A DNA stretch of 64,000 nucleotides from assembly GCF_032337135.1 (NCBI RefSeq), contig NZ_JAVXZZ010000007.1, positions 1 to 64,000 of the forward strand, given 5' to 3'. The DNA is from Allorhodoferax sp032337135 (GTDB lineage: Bacteria; Pseudomonadota; Gammaproteobacteria; Burkholderiales; Burkholderiaceae_C). Numbering within the stretch: position 1 is the stretch's first letter; each line of letters opens with the position of its first letter. The notes under the pieces were generated by a model. It did no database searches. It was given only the letters and a program-made list of their open reading frames with translations, and was not told where the DNA came from. The translations under genes and the position numbers were made by a program. This document shows, one piece after another, positions 8,385 to 16,372 of the stretch.

Positions 8385-9605
8385 TCAGATAAACAAATCG
8401 AAGTCATCGGTCGGCAAGACCTTCACGCCATCAGCGATCATGGATTCGAGGAACAGGTTTGAATCATGCCGAATGCAATGCATTTTGCAATCGTGCGATG
8501 GGTTCAGCTGATTCATTACGTCCTTACGCTGCTGTCCGTTCCAGATGGACTGGAAATCGGTTTCAGTAACATCGCCAATGCGCTTGTCGTCTCGCCCGCG
8601 GAAGTACGGGCAGACATAGACCCCCGACGGTGTAACGAGCGTACGTAGCTGCGCCACTGCGCAACGTGAATAGGATTTCTTTTCTATATCACTCACGCCA
8701 GCGAAATAGTCTTTCATCTTGGTAGCCATCAGGACCTTGAATTGATCGCTCTCCAACGACTTTGCTTGCAGTGACAACGCCTGAGCCCGACTCGACAGGC
8801 TGGGATTCATCAACACAAGAAAGTGGTGTTCGTCGTACATGGGCTTGATTTCGAAATAATCGCACCCGATCTCCTTGGCCAACTCCGCGGCCTGATAGAT
8901 CTCATCAATATTGTTGTATGGCTGCGCGGGTGCACGCCCATTGAAGGCAGGCTGAAGGGGGATGACCACACGCCCCTGCGTTGATTGACGATCAAAATGC
9001 CCCTCTGCATACAGCATGAATGAATAGCCCAGTTTTCCGGTCTTCACTTTCGCCAGGGCACGCATGTTGTCCACAACATCATCGAACAGTGATTTGCCAG
9101 AGGCCGAAGGTCGGATTTTCTGGAATGTCTCTGCGGTGCCTGCATCCATGGACACACGGATCCAGTCAAATTTGGTGGGTAGAACATCCATGAACTTGTG
9201 CATGAGCGTACCGTTGGTAGTCAAGCCCAACTTCACGCCGTGTTCATGCAGGTAGTTGATCACCCAGCGAATTTCAGGGTGAGCAAGAGGTTCTCCTCCT
9301 CCAATCAGCACTACGGCCTTGACCCCTGCAGATACCATTTCACGGGTTAGTTCGCGGATTCGGTCGCGAGTGAAATAGCCTTGATTCAAGAGATCGCGGC
9401 TAATGCAGTCCGGGCAGGCCAGATTGCAGGCGGTGGTCGGATCGAACTCCACGACAAAGGGAGCCGGAGAAGACTTGCTCCAATCGGTCGCCCGAACGCG
9501 CTCGAGAACCGAGCGCTGCGTCAACTTGTCTTGCAGGGCAAGAGTCTTCCCTACTTTGGGAACGATGGGGGAGTCTGTTGGGGAAAGAAGTGGCGATGCC
9601 GACAT
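8385..9605 (-). CDS. Radical SAM protein with SPASM-like C-terminal region
   Basis: The 406-residue protein carries the radical SAM cluster motif C-x3-C-x2-C (Cys60, Cys64, Cys67 in TTACNLACPDC) and the GGEP motif (LIGGGEPLAHPE). The C-terminal third has more cysteines (CAVAQL, YVCPYF, HDCKMHCIRHD) in a SPASM-like arrangement with GDV...F..IW, typical of auxiliary iron-sulfur clusters. Such enzymes do radical chemistry on peptides, sugars or carrier-bound substrates. It lies 18 bases after the acyltransferase gene and 24 before the acyl carrier protein. The substrate is unknown; a carrier-bound acyl group or the sugar are the context-based candidates. Confidence 0.85.
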   Translation of the reverse strand: MSASPLLSPTDSPIVPKVGKTLALQDKLTQRSVLERVRATDWSKSSPAPFVVEFDPTTACNLACPDCISRDLLNQGYFTRDRIRELTREMVSAGVKAVVLIGGGEPLAHPEIRWVINYLHEHGVKLGLTTNGTLMHKFMDVLPTKFDWIRVSMDAGTAETFQKIRPSASGKSLFDDVVDNMRALAKVKTGKLGYSFMLYAEGHFDRQSTQGRVVIPLQPAFNGRAPAQPYNNIDEIYQAAELAKEIGCDYFEIKPMYDEHHFLVLMNPSLSSRAQALSLQAKSLESDQFKVLMATKMKDYFAGVSDIEKKSYSRCAVAQLRTLVTPSGVYVCPYFRGRDDKRIGDVTETDFQSIWNGQQRKDVMNQLNPSHDCKMHCIRHDSNLFLESMIADGVKVLPTDDFDLFI

Positions 9606-9623
9606 AAGGTTCTCCTTCGTGAA

Positions 9624-10304
9624 TCAGGGTGTAACGAGCGCGCAATAGCGCATGCTGTCCATGTCAATGGGTTTGGCGCTCTGGGAATGAACCTGAACTG
9701 CACCGTCAGGCAGGTTCTTGGTGACAAGGGCTGTGGCGCCCACATAGACTCGCTGTCCCAACTGGACATGCTGGGTCACGGTGGCACGCAAACCAAAAAA
9801 ACAGCGTGCACCGGACTGCACGCACCCCGCAAACACTGCAGCGGAGCCAATCCAGTTGTAGTCGCCAATGATGCAATCATGACCGATAACTGCTCCGCTG
9901 CTGATGAAACTGCCCTGTCCTACACGGGTCCCTGAATGAATGGACACGCCGTCCAGGATCAGGGTATTGCTCTCGATGACAGTATCTTGTGCTACCCAGG
10001 CACGCGGCGACACGAAGCTTGCGGGACGGTACCCCAGCGCCCACAGGTCTTCACTGCGCCTGACGCGCATGCCATTCATTTCTCGGTAGGAAGCGGCTAC
10101 GAGCACGCCGCAGGTCAGCGGCGGGACCCGCTCTTGAATTTCACTCAGGGGATACACCGGCCTGCCGCACAGCATTGAGCCAGGGACAAACACTTCGTCG
10201 GCAACCACAAACCCAAGGACGTCGGCATGCGGCATGATGGCAGTGGCTGCTACGCGCGCTTGGCCACTGGTTCCGTAAATGAGGAAGGGTTGAGCGTGAC
10301 TCAC
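9624..10304 (-). CDS. NeuD/PglD-like sugar O/N-acyltransferase (left-handed beta-helix)
   Basis: The 226-residue protein has an N-terminal Rossmann-like part (FLIYGTSGQARVAATAI) and C-terminal hexapeptide repeats (VIESNTLILDGVSIHSGTRV, then ISSGAVIGHDCIIGDYN), the architecture of PglD, PerB and NeuD transferases. PglD N-acetylates a UDP-4-amino-sugar. Its ATG overlaps the aminotransferase stop by ATGA, so it very likely acylates the amine that enzyme installs. A His in VIGHDCIIGDYN fits the catalytic base. Because the next genes encode an acyl carrier protein and ligase, the donor may be acyl-ACP instead of acetyl-CoA; this is an inference. Confidence 0.85.
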   Translation of the reverse strand: MSHAQPFLIYGTSGQARVAATAIMPHADVLGFVVADEVFVPGSMLCGRPVYPLSEIQERVPPLTCGVLVAASYREMNGMRVRRSEDLWALGYRPASFVSPRAWVAQDTVIESNTLILDGVSIHSGTRVGQGSFISSGAVIGHDCIIGDYNWIGSAAVFAGCVQSGARCFFGLRATVTQHVQLGQRVYVGATALVTKNLPDGAVQVHSQSAKPIDMDSMRYCALVTP

Positions 10305-11464
10305 TGCCCCCCCCTCCGGTCCGCCAGGGATCGGACCACAGCAACGACCCGTTCGATCTCATCCTCTCGCATATCAACAAAACTGGGAAGATTGACGGAC
10401 AGCTGCTGGATCTTCCAGGCATGCGATTCAAAGTTCGCAGCTCCGCCAAACAATCCGAGATGGCTCAGCGGCCAAAAGAATGGCCGTGCATCAATGTTTG
10501 CGGCGCGAAAGGCATCAAATATCTGCCCGTGCTTCAGTCCCAGGGCAGCATCGAACACGACATTAGGCATCCATGCGCCATGTCGCACCAATGGAGGTTC
10601 CGGATTCAGGCGAACAGTTTCCAGCCCCGCCAGCAGTTCGCGGTACCGCGCGAGTATGGCTCGTTTCTTCTGCAAGATGAATTCAATTCGCTCAAGCTGA
10701 GCGCAACCCATGGCCGCCTGCAGATCGCTCATGCGGTATTTCAGGCCAATGCGCTCAGGCCAAAACTGCCTGCTGTCCCCGATGGCGCGGCCATGGTTAT
10801 TGATCTGACGAACCGTAGCGTGCAGGTCCGCATCATTGCTGACCCACATGCCCCCCTCTCCTGTCGTGATGGTCTTGGAGCCGTGAAAGGAAAAAATACC
10901 AAAGGCGCCCATGGACCCAACCATTTGCCCATTCCAAGTCGTACCCAATGCCTCGGCGGCATCCTCGATCAACGCGACCTTGGCCTTCTGGCACAGCATG
11001 CGCAATGCATCCATGTCACAGGCGTTCCCATACAGATGGGTCGCAATGACTGCACGGGTGCGGGGGCTCAGGGCGTTGCGAACTTGCTCAACATCCAGAC
11101 ACCAGGTATCAGGATCTATATCGACGAACACCGGCACGGCCCCAACGTAGGTGATGGGTGCAACAGTTGCAATCCAATTTGTATCTGCCAGGATGACTTC
11201 ATCGCCCGCCGTCAAACCCAACGCCAACAGCCCCAAATGCAGTGCGCCCGTGCCACTGGACGTCGCCACTGCGTACTTCACTCCGATGTAACGCGCAAAA
11301 TCCGCTTCGAAACGGTGGATCCATTGATAGCAGGACTCGCCCCAGGCATCCCGGGCCGCCTCGGCCACATACCGCAGCTCGAGATCAGTGATTGAGGGTT
11401 TGCTCAGTACAACCCGCGCACCATGCGCCTCTACGACAGAGGAGTCGGCCGCCATAGTGCTCAT
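10301..11464 (-). CDS. DegT/DnrJ/EryC1-family PLP-dependent sugar aminotransferase
   Basis: Transfers an amino group from glutamate or glutamine to a keto-sugar nucleotide. In the 387-residue product the PLP lysine is Lys197 in FSFHGSKTITTGEGG, with the cofactor Asp168 in LIEDAAEA and the SSGTGALHLGL loop at 69-79. The start at 11464 is chosen because this ATG overlaps the upstream methyltransferase stop (ATGA), matching the other junctions of the operon; the longer open frame upstream is read-through of another gene. It probably aminates C-4 or C-3 of the 4-keto-6-deoxy sugar made by the upstream enzymes. Confidence 0.9.
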   Translation of the reverse strand: MSTMAADSSVVEAHGARVVLSKPSITDLELRYVAEAARDAWGESCYQWIHRFEADFARYIGVKYAVATSSGTGALHLGLLALGLTAGDEVILADTNWIATVAPITYVGAVPVFVDIDPDTWCLDVEQVRNALSPRTRAVIATHLYGNACDMDALRMLCQKAKVALIEDAAEALGTTWNGQMVGSMGAFGIFSFHGSKTITTGEGGMWVSNDADLHATVRQINNHGRAIGDSRQFWPERIGLKYRMSDLQAAMGCAQLERIEFILQKKRAILARYRELLAGLETVRLNPEPPLVRHGAWMPNVVFDAALGLKHGQIFDAFRAANIDARPFFWPLSHLGLFGGAANFESHAWKIQQLSVNLPSFVDMREDEIERVVAVVRSLADRRGGQ

Positions 11465-12690
11465 GGCAACACCTCGCCCACCTTGACTGTGGTAATCAGC
11501 TTTCCACCCCAATCCTCGACGTATGCAAGTTGTTCCCTCAGCTCTGTTTCCAGATTCCATGGCAGGAGTAGCACCCAATCAGGACGGTCCGCGCGCAAAT
11601 GGTCTTCGTTGACGATGGGAATACGGCTACCCGGCAAGTATTTGCCTTGTTTTGCCGGGTTGCGATCCACCACGTAAGGAAGCAGATCAGGACGCACGCC
11701 AGCAAAATTCAGCAAAGTGTTGCCCTTCGCGGCTGCACCGTAGGCGCCCACGCGTTGTCCTGCACTGCGTGCCTGCAGCAGAAAGGTCAGCAATTGGCAT
11801 TTGAGCTCAATCGCCCTGGCCTGGAAGTCCGCGTAGAAGGCCTGGGAATCGATGCCTGCGGCACGCTCCTGCGCAATAAGCGATGGCACAGCCGACGCGA
11901 CCGGGCGCCTGCCTGCATCGCTGCGTTGCGTGTGCAAGCGCAAGCTCCCACCATGGGTCGTGAGTTGCTCGACATCAAACACTTGCAATCCATTGCGAAG
12001 AAATATCTGCTCAAGGCAATGCAATGAGAGATAAGAGTAGTGTTCATGGTAGACCGTATCAAACTGGGACTCCTGAACCATGCGCAACAGATGCGGAAAT
12101 TCGAACGTCGCGACACCATCTGGTTTGAGCAATAGTGCAAACCCTCGCAGGAAATCGTTGATATCGGGAACGTGTGCCAGCACGTTGTTGGCAACCATGA
12201 GATCGGCCGTCAAGCCGTTCAGGGCCAGCGAGGTGGCCAACTCGACACCAAAGAACGACTCGTAGATGGAAAGACCACGGCTCCTGGCCGCTTCTGCCGT
12301 ACTGTGGGTGGGTTCGATTCCGTAGCACGGTATCCCCCGTTCCTGAACGTACTGAAGCAGGTAGCCATCATTGGCAGCCACTTCCACGACGCGACTGCAA
12401 GCATCCAGCGCGTAACGCTCCACCATTGCATCGACATAGCCTTTGGCATGCGCAAGCCAGGACGATGAATACGAGCTGAAATAGGCATAGTCCGGACTGA
12501 AGAGATCTTCCCTGCTGGCATAGTCTTCGGTCTGGACCAGCCAGCAGGACTCACATACCAGCAGGCGCAGTGGGTGCCACATCTCGGAACTGCGCAGATT
12601 CGATTCATCCAAGTAGGCGTTGGATGCAGGCGCGGTTCCAAGATCAAGGAAGCTGCGCGTCAATTCATGACCACAATGTCGGCACTTCAT
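11461..12690 (-). CDS. SAM-dependent sugar C-methyltransferase (TylCIII/NovU/TcaB9 type)
   Basis: A 409-residue protein with the three-part layout of C-3 methyltransferases acting on 4-keto-6-deoxy sugar nucleotides. The N-terminus has a zinc-binding region (CRHCGHEL then CESC). A SAM-binding core follows (VVEVAANDGYLLQYV, GIEPTHSTA), with the catalytic-loop signature TVYHEHYSYLSLH. The C-terminal Rossmann-like domain has GAYGAAAKGNTLLNF. It joins its neighbours by ATGA overlaps on both sides. The presence of this gene with rfbF and rfbG predicts a branched-chain CDP-sugar. Confidence 0.88.
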   Translation of the reverse strand: MKCRHCGHELTRSFLDLGTAPASNAYLDESNLRSSEMWHPLRLLVCESCWLVQTEDYASREDLFSPDYAYFSSYSSSWLAHAKGYVDAMVERYALDACSRVVEVAANDGYLLQYVQERGIPCYGIEPTHSTAEAARSRGLSIYESFFGVELATSLALNGLTADLMVANNVLAHVPDINDFLRGFALLLKPDGVATFEFPHLLRMVQESQFDTVYHEHYSYLSLHCLEQIFLRNGLQVFDVEQLTTHGGSLRLHTQRSDAGRRPVASAVPSLIAQERAAGIDSQAFYADFQARAIELKCQLLTFLLQARSAGQRVGAYGAAAKGNTLLNFAGVRPDLLPYVVDRNPAKQGKYLPGSRIPIVNEDHLRADRPDWVLLLPWNLETELREQLAYVEDWGGKLITTVKVGEVLP

Positions 12691-13241
12691 AGTTCGACTC
12701 CGGAAAAATCCGGCCCTATCATTTCGAACGACTGATCTCGCTCAGACTGGCTGTGCAGAGGCAACGGCCAGGAGATTGACAATGCCGGGTCAGCGACATG
12801 CAAGCCTCCCTCTGCGCTACGGGAATACGGTCGCGAATGTACGTAGAGCAATTCCGCGTCATTCGTCAGCGCCTGAAAGCCATGGGCGAACCCTTCTGGA
12901 ACCAGCAGCGCAAATCCTCCTGCGTGCAATGTGCAGCCATGCCATTTCAAAAAGGTATTCGATCCCTTTCGTACGTCCACGACCACATCCCAAACCGCCC
13001 CACGCAAGCAAGTGATCAACTTCATTTCCTGGTGGGGTGGGTACTGAAAATGCAACCCGCGGACGGTTCCCGCAGTGCGCGTGAAGCTCCGATTGACTTG
13101 GGCGATAGGCATGCGCCATCCGGCACTGCGCAATTCATCGGCACAGTACAGGCGCTCAAACCACCCACGCTCGTCTTCCCTCGGTATACGAACCACCTCG
13201 TACAGACCGGACAGGGGCAAGGGTGAAAGCCGCAAAGTCAC
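12687..13241 (-). CDS. rfbC: RmlC-like NDP-4-keto-6-deoxyhexose 3,5-epimerase
   Basis: A 184-residue cupin of the dTDP-4-dehydrorhamnose 3,5-epimerase family. Seen are VRGLHFQ with the catalytic His, VWDVVVDVRKGS, VPEGFAHGFQAL, and the terminal DPALSISWP motif. In this operon the precursor is a CDP-linked sugar, so the enzyme probably epimerises C-3 and/or C-5 of CDP-4-keto-6-deoxyglucose before or after C-methylation. The start is a GTG at 13241 whose last bases overlap the rfbG stop (GTGA). Confidence 0.88.
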   Translation of the reverse strand: MTLRLSPLPLSGLYEVVRIPREDERGWFERLYCADELRSAGWRMPIAQVNRSFTRTAGTVRGLHFQYPPHQEMKLITCLRGAVWDVVVDVRKGSNTFLKWHGCTLHAGGFALLVPEGFAHGFQALTNDAELLYVHSRPYSRSAEGGLHVADPALSISWPLPLHSQSERDQSFEMIGPDFSGVEL

Positions 13242-14305
13242 GCTGCGGCTCCCCAGGCGTCAATATCGGCATCGCACAGGACGCGGGCACTGGTTGGCTG
13301 TCTGTAATAGGCCCGATACCATGAAATGCTGCGGCGCACACCCTCGTGTGTACCCCAGTGCGGCTGGTACCCCAGCGCTCGCTGCGCTTTGGAAGCGTCC
13401 AGCAGCAAGGTTCCGGCCTCATGGAAGCGCTGATCGGCCCGCACCTCGATCCGCGCACGACCACCCCATGCCAACGCCGCGATTTCCAGCAATTCGCCAA
13501 CGGTGTTGCAGTCTCGACCCAACGGGCCAAAGTTCCATGCCTGCGCCTGGTCAGGAGAATTCCACAGTGACTGAGCCAGGCACAAGTACCCCCCCAGCGG
13601 CTCCAGCACATGCTGCCAAGGCCGCAATGCGCTGGGATTGCGAACCTCAACCGGCTGTCCTGCATGCCATGCGCGCACGGCATCGGGCAACAAACGGTCC
13701 TCAGCCCAGTCCCCCCCACCGATTACGTTCCCTGCGCGCGCAGTGGCAGTAGCGATACCAGCTTGCTGCAAAAAGCTCTGGCGGTACGAGGCCACTGCGA
13801 TTTCACATGCAGCCTTGCTCGCACTATAAGGATCGTACCCCCCCAGGTGGTCCGTTTCCCCATAGGGGTGAGCCCCCTCCTCATTGCGATACACCTTGTC
13901 AGTCGTCACGATCACCGCCACTTTGGTGGCATCGCAATGGCGAAGCGCTTCCAGCACATGGACAGTGCCCATGACGTTTACATCAAAGGTTTCTACCGGG
14001 GCCCGATAACTCGGTCGCACCAGGGCCTGGGCCGCGAGATGCAATACGATTTCAGGGTTAGCCCGCGCGACCGCCGGCCCTACCTGCGCGCGGTTGCGAA
14101 TATCAATTCGAAAGTCGTGCGCCAGTCGATCCGACAAGGCGAGCAAGTCATACAGCGCCGGAGTACTGGATGGATCCAAGGCCAATCCGCTGACCTGAGC
14201 GCCCAGACGAAGCAGCCAGTGGCACAACCATGCACCCTTGAACCCCGTGTGCCCTGTGACGAGGACTCGCTTGCCGCTCCAGAACTCGGACCTCGGAGAC
14301 GTCAT
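13238..14305 (-). CDS. rfbG: CDP-glucose 4,6-dehydratase
   Basis: Short-chain dehydrogenase/reductase-fold enzyme converting CDP-glucose to CDP-4-keto-6-deoxyglucose. The NAD-binding loop is VLVTGHTGFKGAWL near the N-terminus, the catalytic Tyr-x3-Lys is in DPYSASKAACE, and VTTDKVY is typical of these dehydratases. The 355-residue length is normal. I use the ATG at 14305 (MTSPRSEF), which overlaps the rfbF stop (ATGA) with GGAAAG about 7 bases upstream; an ATG two codons earlier (14311) lies too close to that site. rfbF immediately upstream supports the CDP specificity. Confidence 0.92.
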   Translation of the reverse strand: MTSPRSEFWSGKRVLVTGHTGFKGAWLCHWLLRLGAQVSGLALDPSSTPALYDLLALSDRLAHDFRIDIRNRAQVGPAVARANPEIVLHLAAQALVRPSYRAPVETFDVNVMGTVHVLEALRHCDATKVAVIVTTDKVYRNEEGAHPYGETDHLGGYDPYSASKAACEIAVASYRQSFLQQAGIATATARAGNVIGGGDWAEDRLLPDAVRAWHAGQPVEVRNPSALRPWQHVLEPLGGYLCLAQSLWNSPDQAQAWNFGPLGRDCNTVGELLEIAALAWGGRARIEVRADQRFHEAGTLLLDASKAQRALGYQPHWGTHEGVRRSISWYRAYYRQPTSARVLCDADIDAWGAAA

Positions 14306-15075
14306 GACCATACTTTCCAGGGCGCACGCCCGCTAGCCCAAAGAGACTCCAGGTTGTTCTTGTCACGCAACGTGTCCATAGGTTGCCAGAATCCAAGATG
14401 GGGGTATGCCATCAATTGCCCTTCAGATGCGAGTCCGGTCAAGGGCTCGCCCTCCCAACTATCCTCATCGCCGTTCAGTCGCTCCAAACATCGGGGCGAC
14501 AGGACGAAGAACCCCCCATTGATAAAGCCGCCATCCCCTCGCGGCTTTTCGGTAAACCCGCGCACCGATTCACCCTGAAGATCCAAGGCGCCGTAGCGAC
14601 CTGGGGGTTGAACCGCTGTCACAGTGGCCATGCGCCCGTGCGCTTGATGGAACCGGATCGACGCAGCGACATCGACGTCTGCGACACCATCACCGTACGT
14701 GAAACAGAATGCCTCCTCTTCCTTGACGTACTCCGCCACGCGACGCAGCCGCCCTCCGGTCATGGTGTGCTCACCCGTATCCACCAACGTGACGCGCCAA
14801 GGCTCCGCATGGCGATGATGCACTTCCATGCGGTTGTTGGTCATGTCGAACGTCACGTCAGACATATGGAGGAAGTAGTTCGCAAAGTACTCCTTGATGA
14901 CATAACCGCGGTAGCCGCAACACACCACGAAATCATGGACGCCATGGGCGCTGTAGATTTTCATGATGTGCCAAAGAATGGGCTTCCCGCCGATCTCGAT
15001 CATCGGCTTTGGTTTGAGTTGGGTCTCTTCCGAAATCCGGGTTCCCAACCCGCCCGCAAGAATGACAGCTTTCAT
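14302..15075 (-). CDS. rfbF: Glucose-1-phosphate cytidylyltransferase
   Basis: Makes CDP-glucose from glucose-1-phosphate and CTP, the entry step to CDP-linked 6-deoxy sugars. The 257-residue product opens with the nucleotidyltransferase motif MKAVILAGGLGTRISE, then PKPMIEIGGKPILWHI, and contains FCFTYGDGVADVD, FTEKPRGDGGFINGGFF and WQPMDTLRDK, as in RfbF. It is the first gene of the 11-gene minus-strand operon that runs to 4338. The 281-bp gap to flhD must hold its promoter, but no convincing sigma-70 or sigma-28 site was read there. Confidence 0.93.
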   Translation of the reverse strand: MKAVILAGGLGTRISEETQLKPKPMIEIGGKPILWHIMKIYSAHGVHDFVVCCGYRGYVIKEYFANYFLHMSDVTFDMTNNRMEVHHRHAEPWRVTLVDTGEHTMTGGRLRRVAEYVKEEEAFCFTYGDGVADVDVAASIRFHQAHGRMATVTAVQPPGRYGALDLQGESVRGFTEKPRGDGGFINGGFFVLSPRCLERLNGDEDSWEGEPLTGLASEGQLMAYPHLGFWQPMDTLRDKNNLESLWASGRAPWKVWS

Positions 15076-15212
15076 GGCATTTCCACGCTAAAGATTGGAC
15101 ACATTCTGCCGACAAGCGATACACGGGTGCGAACGAAAAGCACCCCGATTGCTGCGTTATTCATGTCCTTGGGTCTGCTCGCCACGACCACAATTGCAAA
15201 CAAGCATCACTG

Positions 15213-15239
15213 GGTTTGTAGGTTTTTTCCCTACAAACC
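15213..15239. promoter_or_regulatory. 10-bp perfect inverted repeat upstream of flhDC
   Basis: GGTTTGTAGG (15213-15222) and CCTACAAACC (15230-15239) are perfect complements around a TTTTTTC centre. It lies about 118 bases before flhD and about 138 bases before rfbF, in the divergent control region of both operons. It could be a dimeric regulator site or an RNA hairpin in a long flhD leader. No specific regulator was recognised. The rest of 15076-15356 shows no gene. Confidence 0.45.
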
Positions 15240-15356
15240 ATTTCGCGTCATCCGACCCGCAACGCAGACTTCTTCCGATTCAAGTTCGCGCCCGTAAATT
15301 GAACAATTCGCTCCATGGTGTTGACACGCAGCACCACCCAACCCAAGGAGCCGAAC

Positions 15357-15683
15357 ATGACCAACGAACAGATGCTGACCGAGATCCGGGAAGCCAACCT
15401 CACCTACCTGATGCTGGCCCAGAACCTGATTCGCCAGGACAAGGCCGAAGCGCTGTTTCGCCTGGGGCTGTCGGAAGAAGCCGCCGATCTTATCGGCGCC
15501 ATGTCCCCAGCCCAGATTCTCAAGATTGCCTCCGGCAACATGCTACTGTGCCGCTTCCGGGTTGACGATGACATTGTGTGGAACCTGCTGACCAACCACA
15601 ACATCGCCAAAGTCGACAACGACGCCACCACCAAGCTGCACGCCAGCATCCTCATGTCCGGCAAGTTTGCCGAGGCCATGTAA
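15357..15683 (+). CDS. flhD: Flagellar transcriptional activator FlhD
   Basis: Subunit of the FlhD4C2 master activator of flagellar class II genes. The 108-residue product reads MTNEQMLTEIREANLTYLML and continues with LIRQDKAEALFRLGLSEEAADLIGAM (broken here for clarity), the typical FlhD helical core. The start at 15357 is supported by AAGGAG (15344-15350); an ATG at 15315 would add 14 atypical residues. flhC follows after 33 bases. It is the gatekeeper of the flagellar genes in this window. Confidence 0.96.
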   Translation: MTNEQMLTEIREANLTYLMLAQNLIRQDKAEALFRLGLSEEAADLIGAMSPAQILKIASGNMLLCRFRVDDDIVWNLLTNHNIAKVDNDATTKLHASILMSGKFAEAM

Positions 15684-15716
15684 ATAGCGCCCCCTTACAC
15701 CACAGGAGCAACCACC

Positions 15717-16253
15717 ATGGCCACCAAAAGCGTACTCCAGGACTCCAAGCAGGTCGAACGTGCCGTCGCGCTGATCCAGCTGGGCGCCCGCCTTCAGGTA
15801 CTCGAAAGTGAAACCAGCCTGTCCTACGAGCGCTTGCTGCGGCTGTATAAGGAAGTCGCCGGCCGTTCCCCGTCAAAAGGTCAGCTGCCCTTCTCTACCG
15901 AATGGTTTCTTACCTGGCAACCCAACATCCACGCCTCGCTGTTCCAGAACACCTACCAGTACCTGACCAAAGTGTCGGCCATGGAGGACATCGACGCCAT
16001 CATGAAGGCTTACAAGCTGTATCTGGAGCAAATCACCGCCTGCGGCGTCGAGCCCTTGCTGTCAATCACCCGCGCCTGGCGCCTGGTGAAGTTCATCGAC
16101 AACAACATGCTGTCCATGACCAAATGTTCGAAGTGCGGCGGCCATTTCGTCAGCGAAGCGTATGAAAACTCGCGCCACTTCGAATGTGGCCTGTGCTCGC
16201 CTCCGGCACGCGCTGGCAAAGGATCCAACGCCGGTGGGATTCTGCTGCACTGA
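15717..16253 (+). CDS. flhC: Flagellar transcriptional activator FlhC
   Basis: Zinc-binding, DNA-recognition subunit of the FlhDC activator. The 178-residue protein carries the four-cysteine zinc site (KCSKCGGHF and HFECGLC) in its C-terminal third, as in Escherichia coli FlhC. AGGAG about 10 bases before the ATG supports the start. It forms a bicistron with flhD. The C-terminal tail after the zinc site is short and Gly/Ser-rich. Confidence 0.96.
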   Translation: MATKSVLQDSKQVERAVALIQLGARLQVLESETSLSYERLLRLYKEVAGRSPSKGQLPFSTEWFLTWQPNIHASLFQNTYQYLTKVSAMEDIDAIMKAYKLYLEQITACGVEPLLSITRAWRLVKFIDNNMLSMTKCSKCGGHFVSEAYENSRHFECGLCSPPARAGKGSNAGGILLH

Positions 16254-16279
16254 ATCAAGCCGGGTTTCACCTCCATTTC

Positions 16280-16306
16280 TCAAGTTCCCCTGCTGAAGGC
16301 CGATAG
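16280..16306 (+). promoter_or_regulatory. Sigma-28 (FliA) promoter of the flagellinolysin gene
   Basis: TCAAGTTC (16280-16287), an 11-base spacer, then GCCGATAG (16299-16306), 7 of 8 against the GCCGATAA -10 element. This is the best sigma-28 site in the window. The predicted start is near 16313, giving a 60-base leader to the ATG at 16373. It closely resembles the flgM promoter at 28416-28442. Confidence 0.8.
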
Positions 16307-16372
16307 CTTCCCTGAAGCAGCAAATCCGGCCCGATAGCGCCGTCGCTGCGCTAAGGAGGCGTAGGCACGGTC

